A stretch of 64,000 bases of DNA from Gnetum montanum (GCA_015680685.1 MNCI01000825.1:50322-114321), one strand, 5' to 3'; positions 1-12,205 are shown, counted from the first letter of the stretch. Notes: generated by a model not told the origin, from the letters alone. Program-made: numbers and translations.

Positions 1-2418
1 TAGAAAGAGCTCCATGTTGTCTGTGAATTAGAGGACTGGTTGGGTGTTCTTAAAGGCGCTAAGGGATTCCCCATGCAGGGAAAATCAAAAGTAGCTGAAG
101 TTAATGAGTTGTATCCCTTGTTTAGAGTGCAGGCATTTCCCAAATCCCTATCTCAAGTAAAGACTTTTGGGGTGGAACCTGTGCGTATCATGCGCATGAT
201 TTTGGAGACTAGGGTACGTTATAATTGAACCAAGTTTTTACTTACAGGTTTCCATGGGGAGATAGTGTGGTTACATTCAAACATTGAGGTGCAATCCCAT
301 TTCACCTTTGCATTCTTTGTCGGTTACTTACGCCGACTGGCTGAATTTTTAGTTGTTCGTGCAGATAACAAGTACGTGTTAAGGGATCACGACCAACTAT
401 CTCGCCCATAGATTCGCCACTTATTTGAGGTGGCCAAATCTCAAGATGCTCCTGAGGGGATTGACGAATTGGTTTCTGTCACAATGGAGGGTTCATCTAG
501 TCATTCTATTCATACACATGACAGCGTAGGGTTGGAACCAGATAGTGTGCCCTATACTGCTAGGAGAGCCGATTGGGTGATCAAGGAAATGATCAAGGAA
601 GCAAAATCAAAAGTTCAGAAGCGTGAATGCCCTAGAGAGGTTACTCTAACTGTAGATGAACCAAGGGTGAAATGTATACGATTTAAGATGCCTGTGCGGG
701 GTAAGTTTGATTTGCTGATTTGTCCTTGTTTTATTGTCATCATCATTATTTTTACTTTATTTTTCAGCTGTTAATACAAAACCGATGTTAAACTTATGAA
801 TGTCATTAGAGTTGACTTCTAAAGTAAGAAGAGAGAGGTTAGCACCGATCATTGAGGAGGAAGAGGTTTCAATGAACTTAAATGAGGATGAAACAGGCAA
901 AGACAAGATGGGAGGAATGAAAGATCAGGAGGGAGATACCACAAAAAAGGGTAACATCGATGACCAAGATGGAGTTGATGAGATGTTTGACGGTTTCCTC
1001 GGAGGGAGGCTAGACCTTGGTGATCCTCTGAATCTGGAAGAGGACAAAGATTCCGGTATGTTCTCCTTATTATGTTTATTTGCCTTTTGAATTGTGCTTT
1101 CCATTATTCTAAATTTTGATTTTATGTTTTTACTGCTACAAGGCGAAAATGTTGAGACCAGGATGGTTCCTAACATCCGTTTAGAAGTCCCTATGATGAA
1201 GGCTCCTACAGAAATGACCACCGAAGTTAACCCATCTCCTACGCATGAACCATTTACTTGGATCAAAATTCCAAGTAAAATGGATTTTATAACTGGTATC
1301 GTTGATGAGGTAGTTGATCGCATCCAGCAAGCTCATCCTGAAATAGGTACAGATGTCTTAAGCGTTTGGCATGCTTCATTTTTTTTGTACCCGTTTTTAG
1401 TGCCTGTGTCTAATGTATATTTTTCTCATGCGAATAGGGGCTAAACTGAGGTGGGATCCATCTAAGGCCATGTGTATTGATAGCTTGCCTGCACTACCAC
1501 CAGAGATTGAGAAAGTGCCAAGGCAAATCTATGACGAGGTGGCAGAATGCATTGTGCAAAACGCCAAGTCTCTTTGGTCCTACAGACGTTCTATCAAAAA
1601 GCTATGGTTGCAGATTCACGTAGGGGAAAAAGAAATTTGCAAGCTATCGACAAAACGAGATGACCTAAAATCACGTTATGAGTTTACCTCAGTGAGGTTA
1701 ATAGGTGATCATTCTTGGCGAACTTCCGAGATTACTTATAACAGATATTGGAATTTATTGAATCACCAAGTATCAATGACTTGGGAGCTAGCGGAGCATA
1801 AGGCACAAATAGATTTACTGAACCCAAATGTCAGGATTGGAAGGCTTTCACTTCTAAGGTGCGAAAAATGGGGTCAAGATGAAAAGACCTATAAGTATCA
1901 TTATAAAAAATCGTTAAAGGAGGTATCTAAAGAGAAGCGTTAGCTGGAGATGTTTGTTGAGGGTTTAGGCCTACACTCTTCATTTGATGCGTTTGCTAAG
2001 CATACTGTGATGGAGATGGAATCACCCAAGAGGGTAATCACCACAGCTTCTGGGGAGGTTTTTGTGGGCAATTTTCCTCTGAAACGTCCCACTTGGTCCG
2101 TGGTGGACAAAGGGAAGGCTTTGGCTAATGTTGATCTGGGCCTTGATGGGATTGACTAGGCAAGTGTCTCTAAAGAAGAAATCCTTTGTCGGTTGGAATT
2201 CGGTCTAGGAGGATCTTCTTCAGTAAGTCGTTTAAACTTGTGAATTTTGTTTATTAAATAAATTTTGGAATTCTTCTCTTTTTTTGTGTTAATTGTTTTC
2301 TTTTACCTTTTCATAGGGTCAGGGCAATGACGATGGTCAAGAAGGTGGCCCCAGTGGAGCAGGGACCCATGGTGCTGGGGAGTTTGAGGGGGACACCCCT
2401 CCCGACCCTGATGCTTAG
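1..2418 (+). pseudogene. 3' half of a spliced gene carried antisense inside T1 (exons 4-8)
   Basis: Function not recognised. Homologous to the complete copy in T3 (28472-32525). Exons inferred from that alignment and GT-AG signals: 1-700, 768-1055, 1143-1346, 1438-2222, 2317-2418. Donors read GTAAGT, GTATGT, GTACAG and GTAAGT; intron phases 1,1,1,0 equal those in T3. Conserved stretches include YPLFR, RIMR, the LAEFLVV region near 345-357, GIVDE (near 1297-1311) and LRWDP near the start of the fourth exon here. The product is acidic after exon 5 and rich in charged helical segments (coiled-coil-like) in the long exon 1438-2222. In-frame stops lie at 1-3, 226-228, 409-411, 797-799, 1941-1943 and 2157-2159, with no clear frameshift. 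It ends in a Gly/Asp/Pro-rich tail at TAG 2416-2418. The gene runs opposite to gag-pol. Confidence 0.8.
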
Positions 2419-3277
2419 TTTTCAATTTGGTATTATCATCGCTCATGTTTTTAAATGAGTTGCAAACATAATGTTTTGCTTTGGATTATATATGAACTGA
2501 TGGATGGAATCGGTTAACTGTTGTAATTGTCTATTTGTATATGAATATATTTTTCTATTTGTTGTTAAAATGATTATGTATGCGATCTATGTATCATGTG
2601 GGGACATTGCACTAAGTTGTAATTTGATGTTGATACATTTATACTATTTTTTTCGGTTGAGTTTTCTGTTTATTCATTTTCTTTGTTTGAATTTTAAGTT
2701 TTTTTGAACACTAATAAGCGTAGATTTAAAGTGAAAATCTTTTGGGCCTGAATGTAAACACGATGTAACAATGTAAAATGTTTTTGTTCATTTTGTTGTT
2801 TAAGTGTAATGCACAAAGTAGGAACCGAAGTAGGAGCATAATCATGTAAAAAAGGGGAATATGAAGGAAACTATGGTTGATAACGCAACAATGCAACAAG
2901 GTAAGCATAAATTCAAACTGTAAACTTGAATTGAGAGAAAAGAAATGTAAGAAAATGCTCTAGTTTAAGGCCATTTCGGGCCATGGGCACATGTGTGTCA
3001 GGTTAAAGTCCTGACGAACTATAGTCTTGATGTTCTAGTTCAAAGCCATTCGGGCCCCATGTACTAGTTTAAGGCCATTTCAAGCTCCATGTACTAGTTT
3101 AAGGCCATTTCGGGCCTCATGTACTAGTTTAAGGCCATTTTGGGCCATATGTAAACAAGAGAAGTTTCGAGTGATACTGGTGGATTCCTTGGTAAGCCGA
3201 CCATTTCTAGCCATGGCTAGTTTTATGTCATTGCGAACATGTGGTAGTTTAACATCATTTAGGATGAGGAATGTAGT
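2419..3277. other. Spacer between antisense gene and protease of T1
   Basis: AT-rich, no convincing coding sequence on either strand. It holds the 30-bp tandem array at 3031-3150. It contains the 3' flank of the antisense gene and would be intronic or untranslated on the gag-pol strand. Confidence 0.5.
3031..3150. repeat. Four 30-bp tandem units in the T1 spacer
   Basis: Units start at about 3031, 3061, 3091 and 3121 and share GTACTAGTTTAAGGCCATTT followed by a variable CGGGCC-type end. A diverged unit also occurs near 2959-2990. A single related copy (AGTTTAAGGTCATTTCGG) lies in T3 at about 28201-28219, next to the other end of its antisense gene. Confidence 0.85.
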
Positions 3278-6200
3278 TTAGTGGTTTAGCAATTTTTTGA
3301 TTTTTCTTAATTTAACATTAGGAGTGACACTGATAGGTGTGATTCTATACTTAGCATCCCCTTTGCTGATTACGTTGAAAGGTAGCTCTGACCAGGAGAC
3401 GTCTAGCGGAGAAAGCCGGGGGTCGATATCTTCGGATGTTTCTAGTTTAGGTAATGTCTCCTTGGTTCTGGAGGAATCACAATTGATATGTTGATCATCA
3501 TTTTGGACTTCGTTTGCTTCTTTTGGTATAATTTTTTCGGGAATGGTGTCAGGTTTGTGCTCATGTGGTAGATCTTCTTATTCGAGCCCCTCAAATTTAA
3601 CTTCGGAGCCTTGATTTGCCTCTGTGTGAGATGAGATGGTGGAAGTAGCAGTATCCCCATGGATGATGATTTCACCCCCTTCATATGGTAAGTGAATTTC
3701 CTGATGAAAGGGGGAAGACACCGCTTTTAGCTGGGCTAACCAGGGTTGTCCCAGGATTAGGTTAAACCCAGGCATTTCATCAATAACTACGAAGTCTGCA
3801 GATGTAGGGAACCGATCCCCTGCTATGAAGTCCAAAGTCAATGTTTGTTTGACCACTACTCGTGACCCATTAAAAGACTTCAGGCATGTCGTAGACGTTG
3901 GTTTAATTAAGTCTATAAGCCCTAACTATTCAGTGATAGGGTAAGGCACCACATTTGTGGCCGCTCTATCATCTACGTGTACCCGATGTATCTTGAACTG
4001 ATTAACTCGTATGGTTATAAACATGGGTTCGTGGGTGACGTCTCCAATTTTCTCATCGATCTTAATGTTTTCAGGGTGAAAGCCTAATGATTTGGGTTTG
4101 GATCCTTGTCATTTAGACATTACCGCATGTATGGAAGGCTCATCTACGAGTAAGTTTTCGCTTACTGGGATTTATGTTAACATGTGTACTAGGGCCTCGC
4201 AATGAGTTTGAGAAGTTAATATCAGGTCATATAGGCTTAATGAAGTGTTTTTCTATTTAAGCACCTGTGTAACTTGCGTTAGGGCTGTTGCTAAATCTTT
4301 ACTGTTAGGTGTATGCTTGTTAGTGGTTACCTGGTCCATCGAGCCCAACAGTTCTATCTCATGTGTAGCTGGTTTGACGATGTCTTCCGTAATCGTTGAT
4401 TTAGATGTATCATTTATTCTTGATGATTCTCCCTTATAGCTCATGTTTGGTTCGTCATTAGGTGATGTCATGGGTACTGCACTTAATGGAGTAGGCTTTG
4501 GGGGTTCTAAGGCAAGCCGTTGACGTTCTTTCTCCAAGCGTTCCCGTGTGAGCCTGTCTGCCAGGCGTTCTCACATGTGGCATGGGGGAATATTTGGTTT
4601 CTGAACATCAGGTTGCTTTGGAACCCGTATAACGTATGGAGTAGGATGGGGTTGCGATTGGACGGTTGAAGGTGATTGAGTGTCAGGCTGCTGGGGCACC
4701 GTAATAACATACGGGGTCAGTTTATTCTATGTTTGCGGAGTGGAAGGTTGGTGGTTATTAGGATGTTTGGGTATCCTGACAACATATGGAGTAGGTCTAG
4801 TTGGGGTCTGTGCCTCCGTAGTTGCAACCGCAGGTGGCACCTGGACTACATAGGGAGTGGGCCAGGTAGGAGGCTACACGTTTAGGGTAGTAGCGGTAGG
4901 AGGTACACGCACTACGTATGGTTTATCTTGTGGTGGTATGGTAGAGGCTGCCACCGCGGGGGGTATCCGAATGACATAGGGTCTTTGTGGTGTAGATGGG
5001 TTATACTGAGGACATGATGATTAAGGTGTGGAGGTTTGTGCAGTAGGAGGGATACGAACTACAAAGGGTTTCCTAGGTGTTTGTTGTTCATTATCTAAAT
5101 AAAGGGTGTTAATCTTGGGTGTTTCTTGTTCATTGTCTAAGTAGATGGTATTAATTACGTATGGTGCTTCCTTAGTATTTAATGGATCCTTATATACATC
5201 CATGGATTGGTTTTGCGGTTGGACTGGGTTGGACTCATTGAAAGTTATTTCACCTCTATCTATCATTCTTTGGATGTCTTGTTTGGGGGCAAAACAAAAA
5301 TCGGTACCATGCCCATTACATTGATGGTACTCGCAAAACCTATTGAGTCTAAAGCCTTTTGGGATAGGAGGCTCATTAGGTGTGGCCAAGCCTAGATTCT
5401 TGACCAATTCACAGAATCGATCATGTCTTTGAATAGCTGTAGGAGACATCTGCTTGTGTTTCATTATTCCATCCTTCAAAATTTGTTCAAATAGTTGAGA
5501 AGGCTTCGTAGGCAGTGGTGTGTATTGAGAGGGATCTTTCCTCTCAAAGTTTCAGGCATGGCCTGTTGTAGCAGTTTGCGATGTAGAAGGTTCGGGTGCA
5601 ATAGCAGGAGCTGGTCTAGCATAGTTAGTAGGGGAAATAGGCAGTTTGTCTTGTTGTCTTGTACTCATTTGTTTTGTTTCTGCTACTACTACTATAGTTG
5701 CCTTAGCCTTTTCTTTGCCTTTCTTATTATGTTGGTTTTTAAATGCTGAATAGGCTGGATCATGACTATTTTGTGCAGCTTCTTCAATATTCTTTATTTG
5801 TATGAATGCTTGGCTAAGAGTGCGTGTGTTAAGATAGTATAGTTTGGACTTTACAAAATCATTAATGGCCCCTTTTAGAATAGTGAGGTGATAAGTCTCT
5901 GGGATTGGCTCATGGAGCTCATTGAGGGTAGCACTCCACCGTTGAATAAATTTTTGAACAGGTTCAAGCGGTGCTTCCTTGACCTATATGAGGTTGTCAA
6001 GTGTTGCTTCAGGCTTCAAGTTATACTTGAACCTGGTAACAAACTGGTGTAATAAATCTTCCAGAGAAGCTATGGAGTTTCGGGGCAAAGCCTGATACTA
6101 GTCAAGTGCTCTCCCTGTGATGGACATGGGGAACACTCATAAAATGGCATGTGGCCATGCCTAAAGCAACACGCACTCTAGTCTAAACGTTATGAGATGG

Positions 6201-7495
6201 GCATTGGGGTCTGTTTCCCCATTGTATTTGGTTAACGTGGGTAGGGAAAAACCTTTAGGTAATGTTAGAGGTGGAATCGAAGAGCTAATAGGGTCATCCT
6301 GATAGAATTCTACTATCTTAAGCTCTTTGTCGGTAGCTATTTTGAGGCGCTTGACCTCATCAGTTAGCTCTTGCATCAGTTTTTTGGCTTCAGCCCAATT
6401 TTGGGCACTAGGCAAGATAGTAGATTGATTATGTTGTATCGTATACAAGTTAGATTGTTGCACAATGAGCTGGAAAGAGGAGAGTTGAGTGGTTGGAGGT
6501 TGCGCTTGTGGAATATTCATAGTAGATGCTACTAAGGGTAGCATACTGTGAGGAAAGGGTTGTTGTTCTTGTTGATGATGTACTTGATGGATGTTCGTGG
6601 ATGGAACTGTAGGAGGTGGTATGTGGTAGTGAGGGGGTTGATGTGACTGCATACCAGTCGTAGCCCACTGCTCGGTCATGTTTTGTGGGAGAACACCCTA
6701 AACTTGTTGAGTTGAGGTGGTGCAGGGTGCTCCTTGAGTTTGGATCCGTGATCTATAGTGTGTGGATGTAGAAGCAGGTATCACATATGGCATCCCGATT
6801 ACTCGGGGTGGAAAGGTTGCTCCTACATTGGTTTGTGGGGGTTGTTGTTGGGGTTGTATTTGCAAGAGAGGGGATAATGTGGTAACAGGAGGAATAGTGG
6901 CAATGGGTATATTGAGTTGGGTATCGGTAACTAGGGGAGTGGGAATAAGTGTGGATACTTCTTGTTGGGGCACATGTGCTTGGGTGATTTTAAATGACTG
7001 GAGGGACGTAGTTTCCCCCGTGAATGGGTGAAACAACGGGTTCGCATAAGTTTGTGGGCTAAGGGTATGGTATGAATCTTCGTGTTCGGACTGAGCTGCG
7101 AAGTCATCCTCCTCTTCCAATTGAGGATTTTCCATAGATTGGTCCAGGGACTAACTCCTTAATAAGAGGAGCTGTGAGATGAGCTTAGAGTAGTGCTCTG
7201 GAAGAGGGATGATGTCATACGGGAAAGGGATGAACTCACGTCCTCCCCTATGAAACAGTTCATATTGTCTCTTAGCCTCCATTTCAGTTTGATCCACTAC
7301 TAGGCTGGCTTGGATTTTTACGCATATAAAATTATATTGTTCCTGTGTGATAACGTTAAATGATGGATTTCTCTCTTGCAGTCTGAGAGACCGACAAGGT
7401 CCTGCCATGGGTTGCACTGCAGGCAGTGGGATGGTCATGGGGCCAATCGTATCTATAATGGGCTTGGTTGAAACATTTGTATTGGCGGTATTCAT
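3278..7495 (-). pseudogene. gag-pro: T1 gag-protease polyprotein, Tat-like
   Basis: Encodes the structural Gag and aspartic protease. The frame can be followed from ATG at 7495 to a stop at 3280-3278 (about 1400 codons) with only in-frame stop codons and no clear frameshift. In order: N-terminal block with FICVKIQ and a YDIIPL motif (7360-7150); low-complexity Pro/Gln/Thr linker (7130-6500); retrotransposon gag core starting with KYNGETDPNAHL near 6230; zinc-binding-like motif CEYHQCNGHGTDFC followed by DIQRMID (about 5340-5250), typical of Tat gag; Pro/Thr-rich linker; protease with LILGQPWLAQLKAV near 3730. The protease active site, where families have D-S/T-G, reads DDR (about 3977-3969), so this copy is probably inactive. 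A conserved acidic tail runs past the protease to the stop. Confidence 0.8.
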
Positions 7496-7559
7496 GGTAA
7501 AAAGGTCCTGAATGTAAGAAGTGTGCACAGATGAAAATTTGATTAAGTGCAAAAGTATG

Positions 7560-8000
7560 AAAAGCGTGCTCAGCGTACAGTGTACAGGCACTGTTATCAG
7601 TGTGAAGGGACTGATCACAGTGTGTGAACTAAGCTCACGGCATGCAGGTTGTGACAGTCAGCGTACAAATAGAGTGATGAGCGTGTTGCAAGTGGTTGCA
7701 GCGTGTAGACAGGGTCTACAGTGTGCAGGTAAGTTGGCATTATGCAGCCTGTTTACACAGTGTGTGGATTGGATCCTAGTGTACAGGTTTCAATGACCAG
7801 CATACAAAAACTGGTCACAGCGTGCAAATTGGGGTCATGGCATGCAGACTGCAACTGTTAGCGTAGGGCCAGAGTGGTTAGCGTGTTGCAAGTGGTGTTC
7901 TATAGCGTGTAGGTAAGCTGGCAGCATGTAGATGGGTCTACAACGTGTAGGTACATTAGGCAGCGTGTAGACGCTGAAAACACTGCAGAACATGACATAG
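7560..8000 (-). repeat. T1 leader: degenerate tandem array of an AGCGTG-type motif
   Basis: The untranslated leader between primer-binding site and gag start is made of many imperfect 25-40 bp units around AGCGTGTAGRT / CAGTGTGCAGG. There is a higher-order duplication about 200 bp apart: AGCGTGTTGCAAGTGG recurs at 7679 and 7879 with similar flanks. T2 has an unrelated-sequence but similarly placed leader array (18770-18985). Confidence 0.65.
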
Positions 8001-8120
8001 ATTTGAGAGGTACAAAATCAGATTTAATGTTAATGCTGGTGTAAATCTGAGAAAACCAGGTAGTAGATCAAAGGCACAGGGGGCGGGTGTATGAGATCAG
8101 ATAAAATTTAGGCAATTTCA

Positions 8121-8139
8121 GGCCCTCCTTCTAGCGCCA
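8121..8139 (-). promoter_or_regulatory. T1 primer-binding site
   Basis: On the minus strand TGGCGCTAGAAGGAGGGCC, 5 nt downstream of the LTR end. It starts with TGG, as required to pair with a tRNA CCA end, and the same block occurs in T2 (19251-19269) and T3 (36875-36893) at the same place. I did not assign the tRNA. Confidence 0.75.
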
Positions 8140-8144
8140 TTTTC

Positions 8145-9408
8145 TGTACTATCTGAAATCGTCGGTGCATAACTGGAATGAAATGTATGCCGAGAGATCT
8201 ACAGACAGGAACAGAAGACCCTACCTTCGCTTGAGGGCGAGCTGGAACTGATGAAGGTAGAGTACCTTTGGTGGTCCACACGCAGATTAGACAAGGATTT
8301 CCCCAAACATATGCCAATATGCGATATGCCAGGTTATACATAAACGGTATGATAAATGCAAATCAGTGTGTAGGAATGCAAATCAGCGTGGAGGAATGTA
8401 AATCAGCGTGCAGGAATGTAAACAAGAGATAAAGAAATATGAACGAAAAATGTAACAAATCTTCGCTGAAAATGCAGCAATATTATTGCATAATGAAAAT
8501 TACAATGCACCGATCTAGACACAATCGTGAATCTGACACAAGGCAGATGAAGAACCCTGGTGGATGCGGAGGTGTGATAGAGTGCTGGTTCAGACTGCAG
8601 GCATAGCGTGGGGGCTATATGCTTAGCGTGCAAGGTCCAAGTCTAGCGTACAGGATGGGTGTTGCGGATGTTCTCAGTGTGGGTTGCCCAAATTTTTGCC
8701 AAGATTCTCTAATTTTTTTCAACCCTGACCTCATCAAAAATCGAGGTTTTTGTACAAGTTTGGGCATTAAATTTGAATCTGAGATGGGATGATTGGCTGT
8801 GGGATGCTGAAATTTCGGATCAAGTGAAAAATGGTTACGTTGCCTGGGTGCAAAGAATATTATAACTATGCAGCGTGCTGCATGCCAACATGTGTTGCTG
8901 CATGCCAGCGTGTACACGCTGGGCATGTGAACTCAGTGTATAGACTTGACTAAAACAAAAGAATTCATTTTTACAAACTACTGTTACAATAGGAAGTATC
9001 CAATTCGGCCCTCGGATTTGAGCTCGAATGTCATGAGAATGCTGCTTATGGATGTGCAGCTTAGTTGGACTTGATCTGATATGGTTCTGGAGGACTTCCA
9101 CTGGAGTACGACATGCTACACACTGGATGATGCATGATGGGCGTACATGCTAGGCATACACGTTGGGTGTGCACGCTGGGCATACATGTTGGGCATGCAA
9201 CCAAGTATTTTGAGCTCAAAATTTGCCAAGTTTGATGTCATATTTCGTCGCAGTCTTCTGTGGGTCCCAGGAAACCATTTCTTGCTCAGTTCGACTCCAT
9301 TTGAAGCTGTCCATAAGGCCGTCAAGCTTTAGTCATGGTGGGGAGCATCATGATTTTAGCTCGATTCTTGTTGGAGAAGTGCTAAGCTCAAAATTTTGTG
9401 GTGTTTCA
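8145..9408 (-). repeat. T1 5' LTR (1264 bp)
   Basis: Bounded by TG...CA: plus-strand TGTACTATC at 8145 and ...GTGGTGTTTCA at 9408. The right end matches the T3 LTR ends and the left end abuts the primer-binding site. It contains three exact-length 20-bp units (8361-8420) and many copies of a GCGTACA/GCATGC-like motif near 8870-9190. No clear TATA box was found. Confidence 0.75.
8361..8420. repeat. Three 20-bp tandem units in the T1 LTR
   Basis: Units 8361-8380, 8381-8400 and 8401-8420 fit AATCAGYGTGNAGGAATGYA. They share the GCGTG core that recurs in the leader array and in the distal LTR. Confidence 0.9.
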
Positions 9409-9529
9409 AATAGGTATGGGATTATTGATGGAAAAATAAATGGGACAATGCCATAGTGTGGGAAGAAAACACAAGACACAAAATAAACTACAACTACAAA
9501 AATTTGGAACTCATGTAGTTCCTAGTGGC

Positions 9530-12205
9530 GGTGGCTCCTCCTCGGCGGTTTCCCTTTGTCATGTGCTCTAGGATTTGGGGCTTGATGGCATTAAAGTATG
9601 GCCTAGAGCTTCTCCTCTTGGGTTCGAGGGTCTTGTGCCATCCATGCTAGTGTTCCAATGTTTGACGGATTCGACACTTTCCATGAACAAGGTAGTTGCG
9701 GGAACATCTGGTTGGCTTTGACGTACCACGTCGCGAACACCCATCGTTCCTCTTCATAGGCTCTGGCTTCATGAAGATCTATTAGCCATCGAGCCAAATC
9801 AGTTGCGACATCTTTCTGTCCCTAGTAGCTGGCTTTTACCACCTCAAGTTTAGAATTTGAGACATATAATTTTTCCTACAACTTCTTGTGTTCTGCAAAT
9901 TCCACTTCGTATTTAATGTGGGTGGTTGCTACCTGCTGCTAATATGGAAAGGTTGGCATATCTAAGGTTTGCCAACTCCATGTATTCTATTAAGTCTTGA
10001 ATCTGTAGGTCCTAGTTCTTAACTTCTGCTTGGTGGGCGAAGGCGTAGGTGTCCAGTATGGCCCTCCAATTAGTATCTGGAGCACTGATAGTGTTGATTT
10101 GAGCCTTGGCCATATGGATCTCCTTCTCTAGGATTTGTTTATACATTCTCACCTAATCATGGAAGTGCTCATTCAGCTTCTCATGTTGTTTAGCCTCATT
10201 CTTCCATGCGCTTATTTCAATTGCTCACTTTTGGCAAATAGCGCATACCTCCTCCATTGAGAGGGTTCAATTTTCTCTAGCTAAACGGCTTACATCTCGG
10301 TTGACCCGAATGAATTGTTCTCGTAACTGATGAAAGTGTTCATCAGCAACATTCTTTTTTTTCTCTACAGTGGCCAACCAAAGATTGTCTGCAACCAACT
10401 GCTTCTTTTCTTCTTCTAAGGCCTTGAGTGCCTTAAGATACGCATGGGTTTGCGCCTGTGATGCGAAGGCATCCCAAACAGCTGTCTCTTTTTCTTCTGC
10501 CACCTTTTTATTCTCTGCTATTAATTTTTTTAGCTGCTCGATTCTAAATTTTTCTAGCTGGTCTGCGGGAACAAATTGTAGAGGATCTTGTTGTGATGCT
10601 TCTAAGGCCACGAGCTGCTCTTGTAGTTTCTACACTTCAACTTCAGCATGCTCAATCCTCACTTCAGATATGACCAACTTCCCCTTTGTGGAAATGAGGT
10701 TTGACTGAATTGTTGTTACATCCTAAGGGACGTCAAACAAGGACGTCATTACTTGCCGTGTTTGAAGCAATCTATCAAGCACGTCCTCATGTTCTGCAAG
10801 AGTCATTGAGGTTCCAGCTAGAGTTTGAGCATCCCGTGCTTCTGTGAGATCTGTCGATGGTACAACAGGTACATTGAAGGATTCTTTAATGTGATCTGCA
10901 ACCACATCTGCAGCTCCCATGACATTCTGGTCTTGCATGACCACCATAGTGGCCCCTTCAATAGTCTCTAACTACACCTAAAAAGATACCATGTTTCTTG
11001 AGATTTGTTGTGACCATCTACTGTCCCCTCCTGTTTGAATAGAGACTTCACCCCTTGTGTGATCTAATGAAATAGTAGGCTTCCTAGCATCATCGATGAC
11101 ACAGAAGAGATTTGCATCATCATGACTTTCCCAACTGACCATCTCAACAATGGCCCTAAGATGGCTCATCGATAGTCTGTAGTCTTGCGGTGGCAACGAC
11201 TGATCCTGGCCTGTGTTGGGCCCTGGTTCTTGTTGTTGGTTGGGACCTGTGGTTGGAGGTTGACTGGTTCCAACCACATGTTCTTCTTCTTGTTCTGGTC
11301 TCAACTCTTTCTTGGAGTTGGCACCTTTAGCAATTCAGCATATGAAGTAATTTGAGCTTTTCAGAGGATGTCATTAGTGTATCCTCGAATACCAGCATGT
11401 CAGCAAAGCTTTCTGATAAGACAGGGAAAAGGCAACGCCATTTTTCTTATCTTCTATTCTTTGAACTGCCTCAGGATCTCTGTCAAATATAGATGGGGTA
11501 GGTTAGCATTAACCTTTTCCATCAGCACTGCACATCCTCTAGCCGCATATGTTGATATTCTTTTGAGGCCCTTTGTGGGGAAGAGGTGATATGTTCTGAT
11601 GTTGAAATAAACTCTCTCTTCCTTTGTCAATTCACCAGATGCTTTGTCTCTGCCATAAGCCTTCTCTAACCAATCCTTTTGCACATCCGGGTCTGAACGG
11701 GTAGATAACCGAGCAACTTAGGGCCCTGTGTTCGGAAGGTTTAACACTTCCGAAATTGCCTATGCATAGAAGTCAACTATCACACCACAAATGTTAACAG
11801 TGGTGCCTTGCTCCCTATTGTGCCAAAATTGGTATGTTTCTCCTAAGTACCAAGCACCATTTTCGGAGAGGATAGGCCATAAGGGAGATCCTTTGAGGTG
11901 ATCCCTAACAACCTCAGGAGTGAACTCTATGAAAGATTCAAATTTTAACTCCACAATCACCACAGTGAATGTGGACTTCTCATGGATAGCTTGAACACAA
12001 TCCTAGGGCCACGTGAGTTGTTATCCCAGTATAGGCACAGCAGTAGCTCCTCCTTTTCCTTGCTCGGATTGTCTGGTAGGAGATTCATCTTGATGGATGC
12101 TAAATGATTGCTCCTCCTATTCTGCATGTTGTTCGGCAGGTCTTTGTCTTCCACCTCTCCAAGCTTGTTTGCTTCCACCTTAGGTAGGACCCTCCTATTG
12201 TGCAC
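9530..12205 (-). pseudogene. A1 3' ORF: plant-transposon-protein-like domain plus long coiled coil
   Basis: Function unknown. The N-terminal part (about 11963-11700, with a second block to 11454) contains FWHNREQGTTVNICGVIVDF followed, after a stop, by AISEVLNLP. This resembles the 'putative plant transposon protein' domain family (Transposase_32-like), whose signature is a VRG.xVDFSPEAIN-like stretch; this is recognition by eye only. A Gln/Pro-rich linker follows (11300-11190). A long heptad-like Ala/Glu/Lys/Leu segment (about 10900-10270, with more to 10030) is a probable coiled coil. The last block (9797-9603) has WLIDLHEARAYEEERW. Several stops and at least two frame changes make it a pseudogene. 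A homologous ORF lies in A2 (about 51240-54420). Confidence 0.65.

Larger units (their letters stand above)
1..9408 (-). mobile_element. T1: Tat-like Ty3/gypsy LTR retrotransposon, left part outside window
   Basis: On the minus strand it reads 5' LTR (9408 to 8145), primer-binding site (8139-8121), repeat-rich leader, gag-protease (7495 to 3278), spacer, and then a multi-exon gene on the opposite strand (1-2418). The order is the same as in T3, where RT, RNase H and integrase follow; in T1 these lie beyond position 1. The right LTR end (minus-strand TGAAACACCA, plus-strand ...TGTTTCA at 9408) matches the LTR end of T3. It interrupts the 3' ORF region of A1, so T1 is the youngest layer of the left nest. 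The expected right copy of the target duplication is AATAG at 9409-9413; its partner is outside the window. Confidence 0.85.

Noticed and set aside
7560-8000. CRISPR-like or satellite array
   Set aside because: Units are irregular without constant spacing; it is an LTR-element leader in a plant.
9230-9260. Inverted match to a TTGGCAAATTTT block of the T3 LTR
   Set aside because: About 20 bp, could be chance; not enough to claim a microinversion.
9530-12205. Env-like protein of an Athila element
   Set aside because: No signal peptide or clear transmembrane segment seen; the sequence is soluble and coiled-coil-like.
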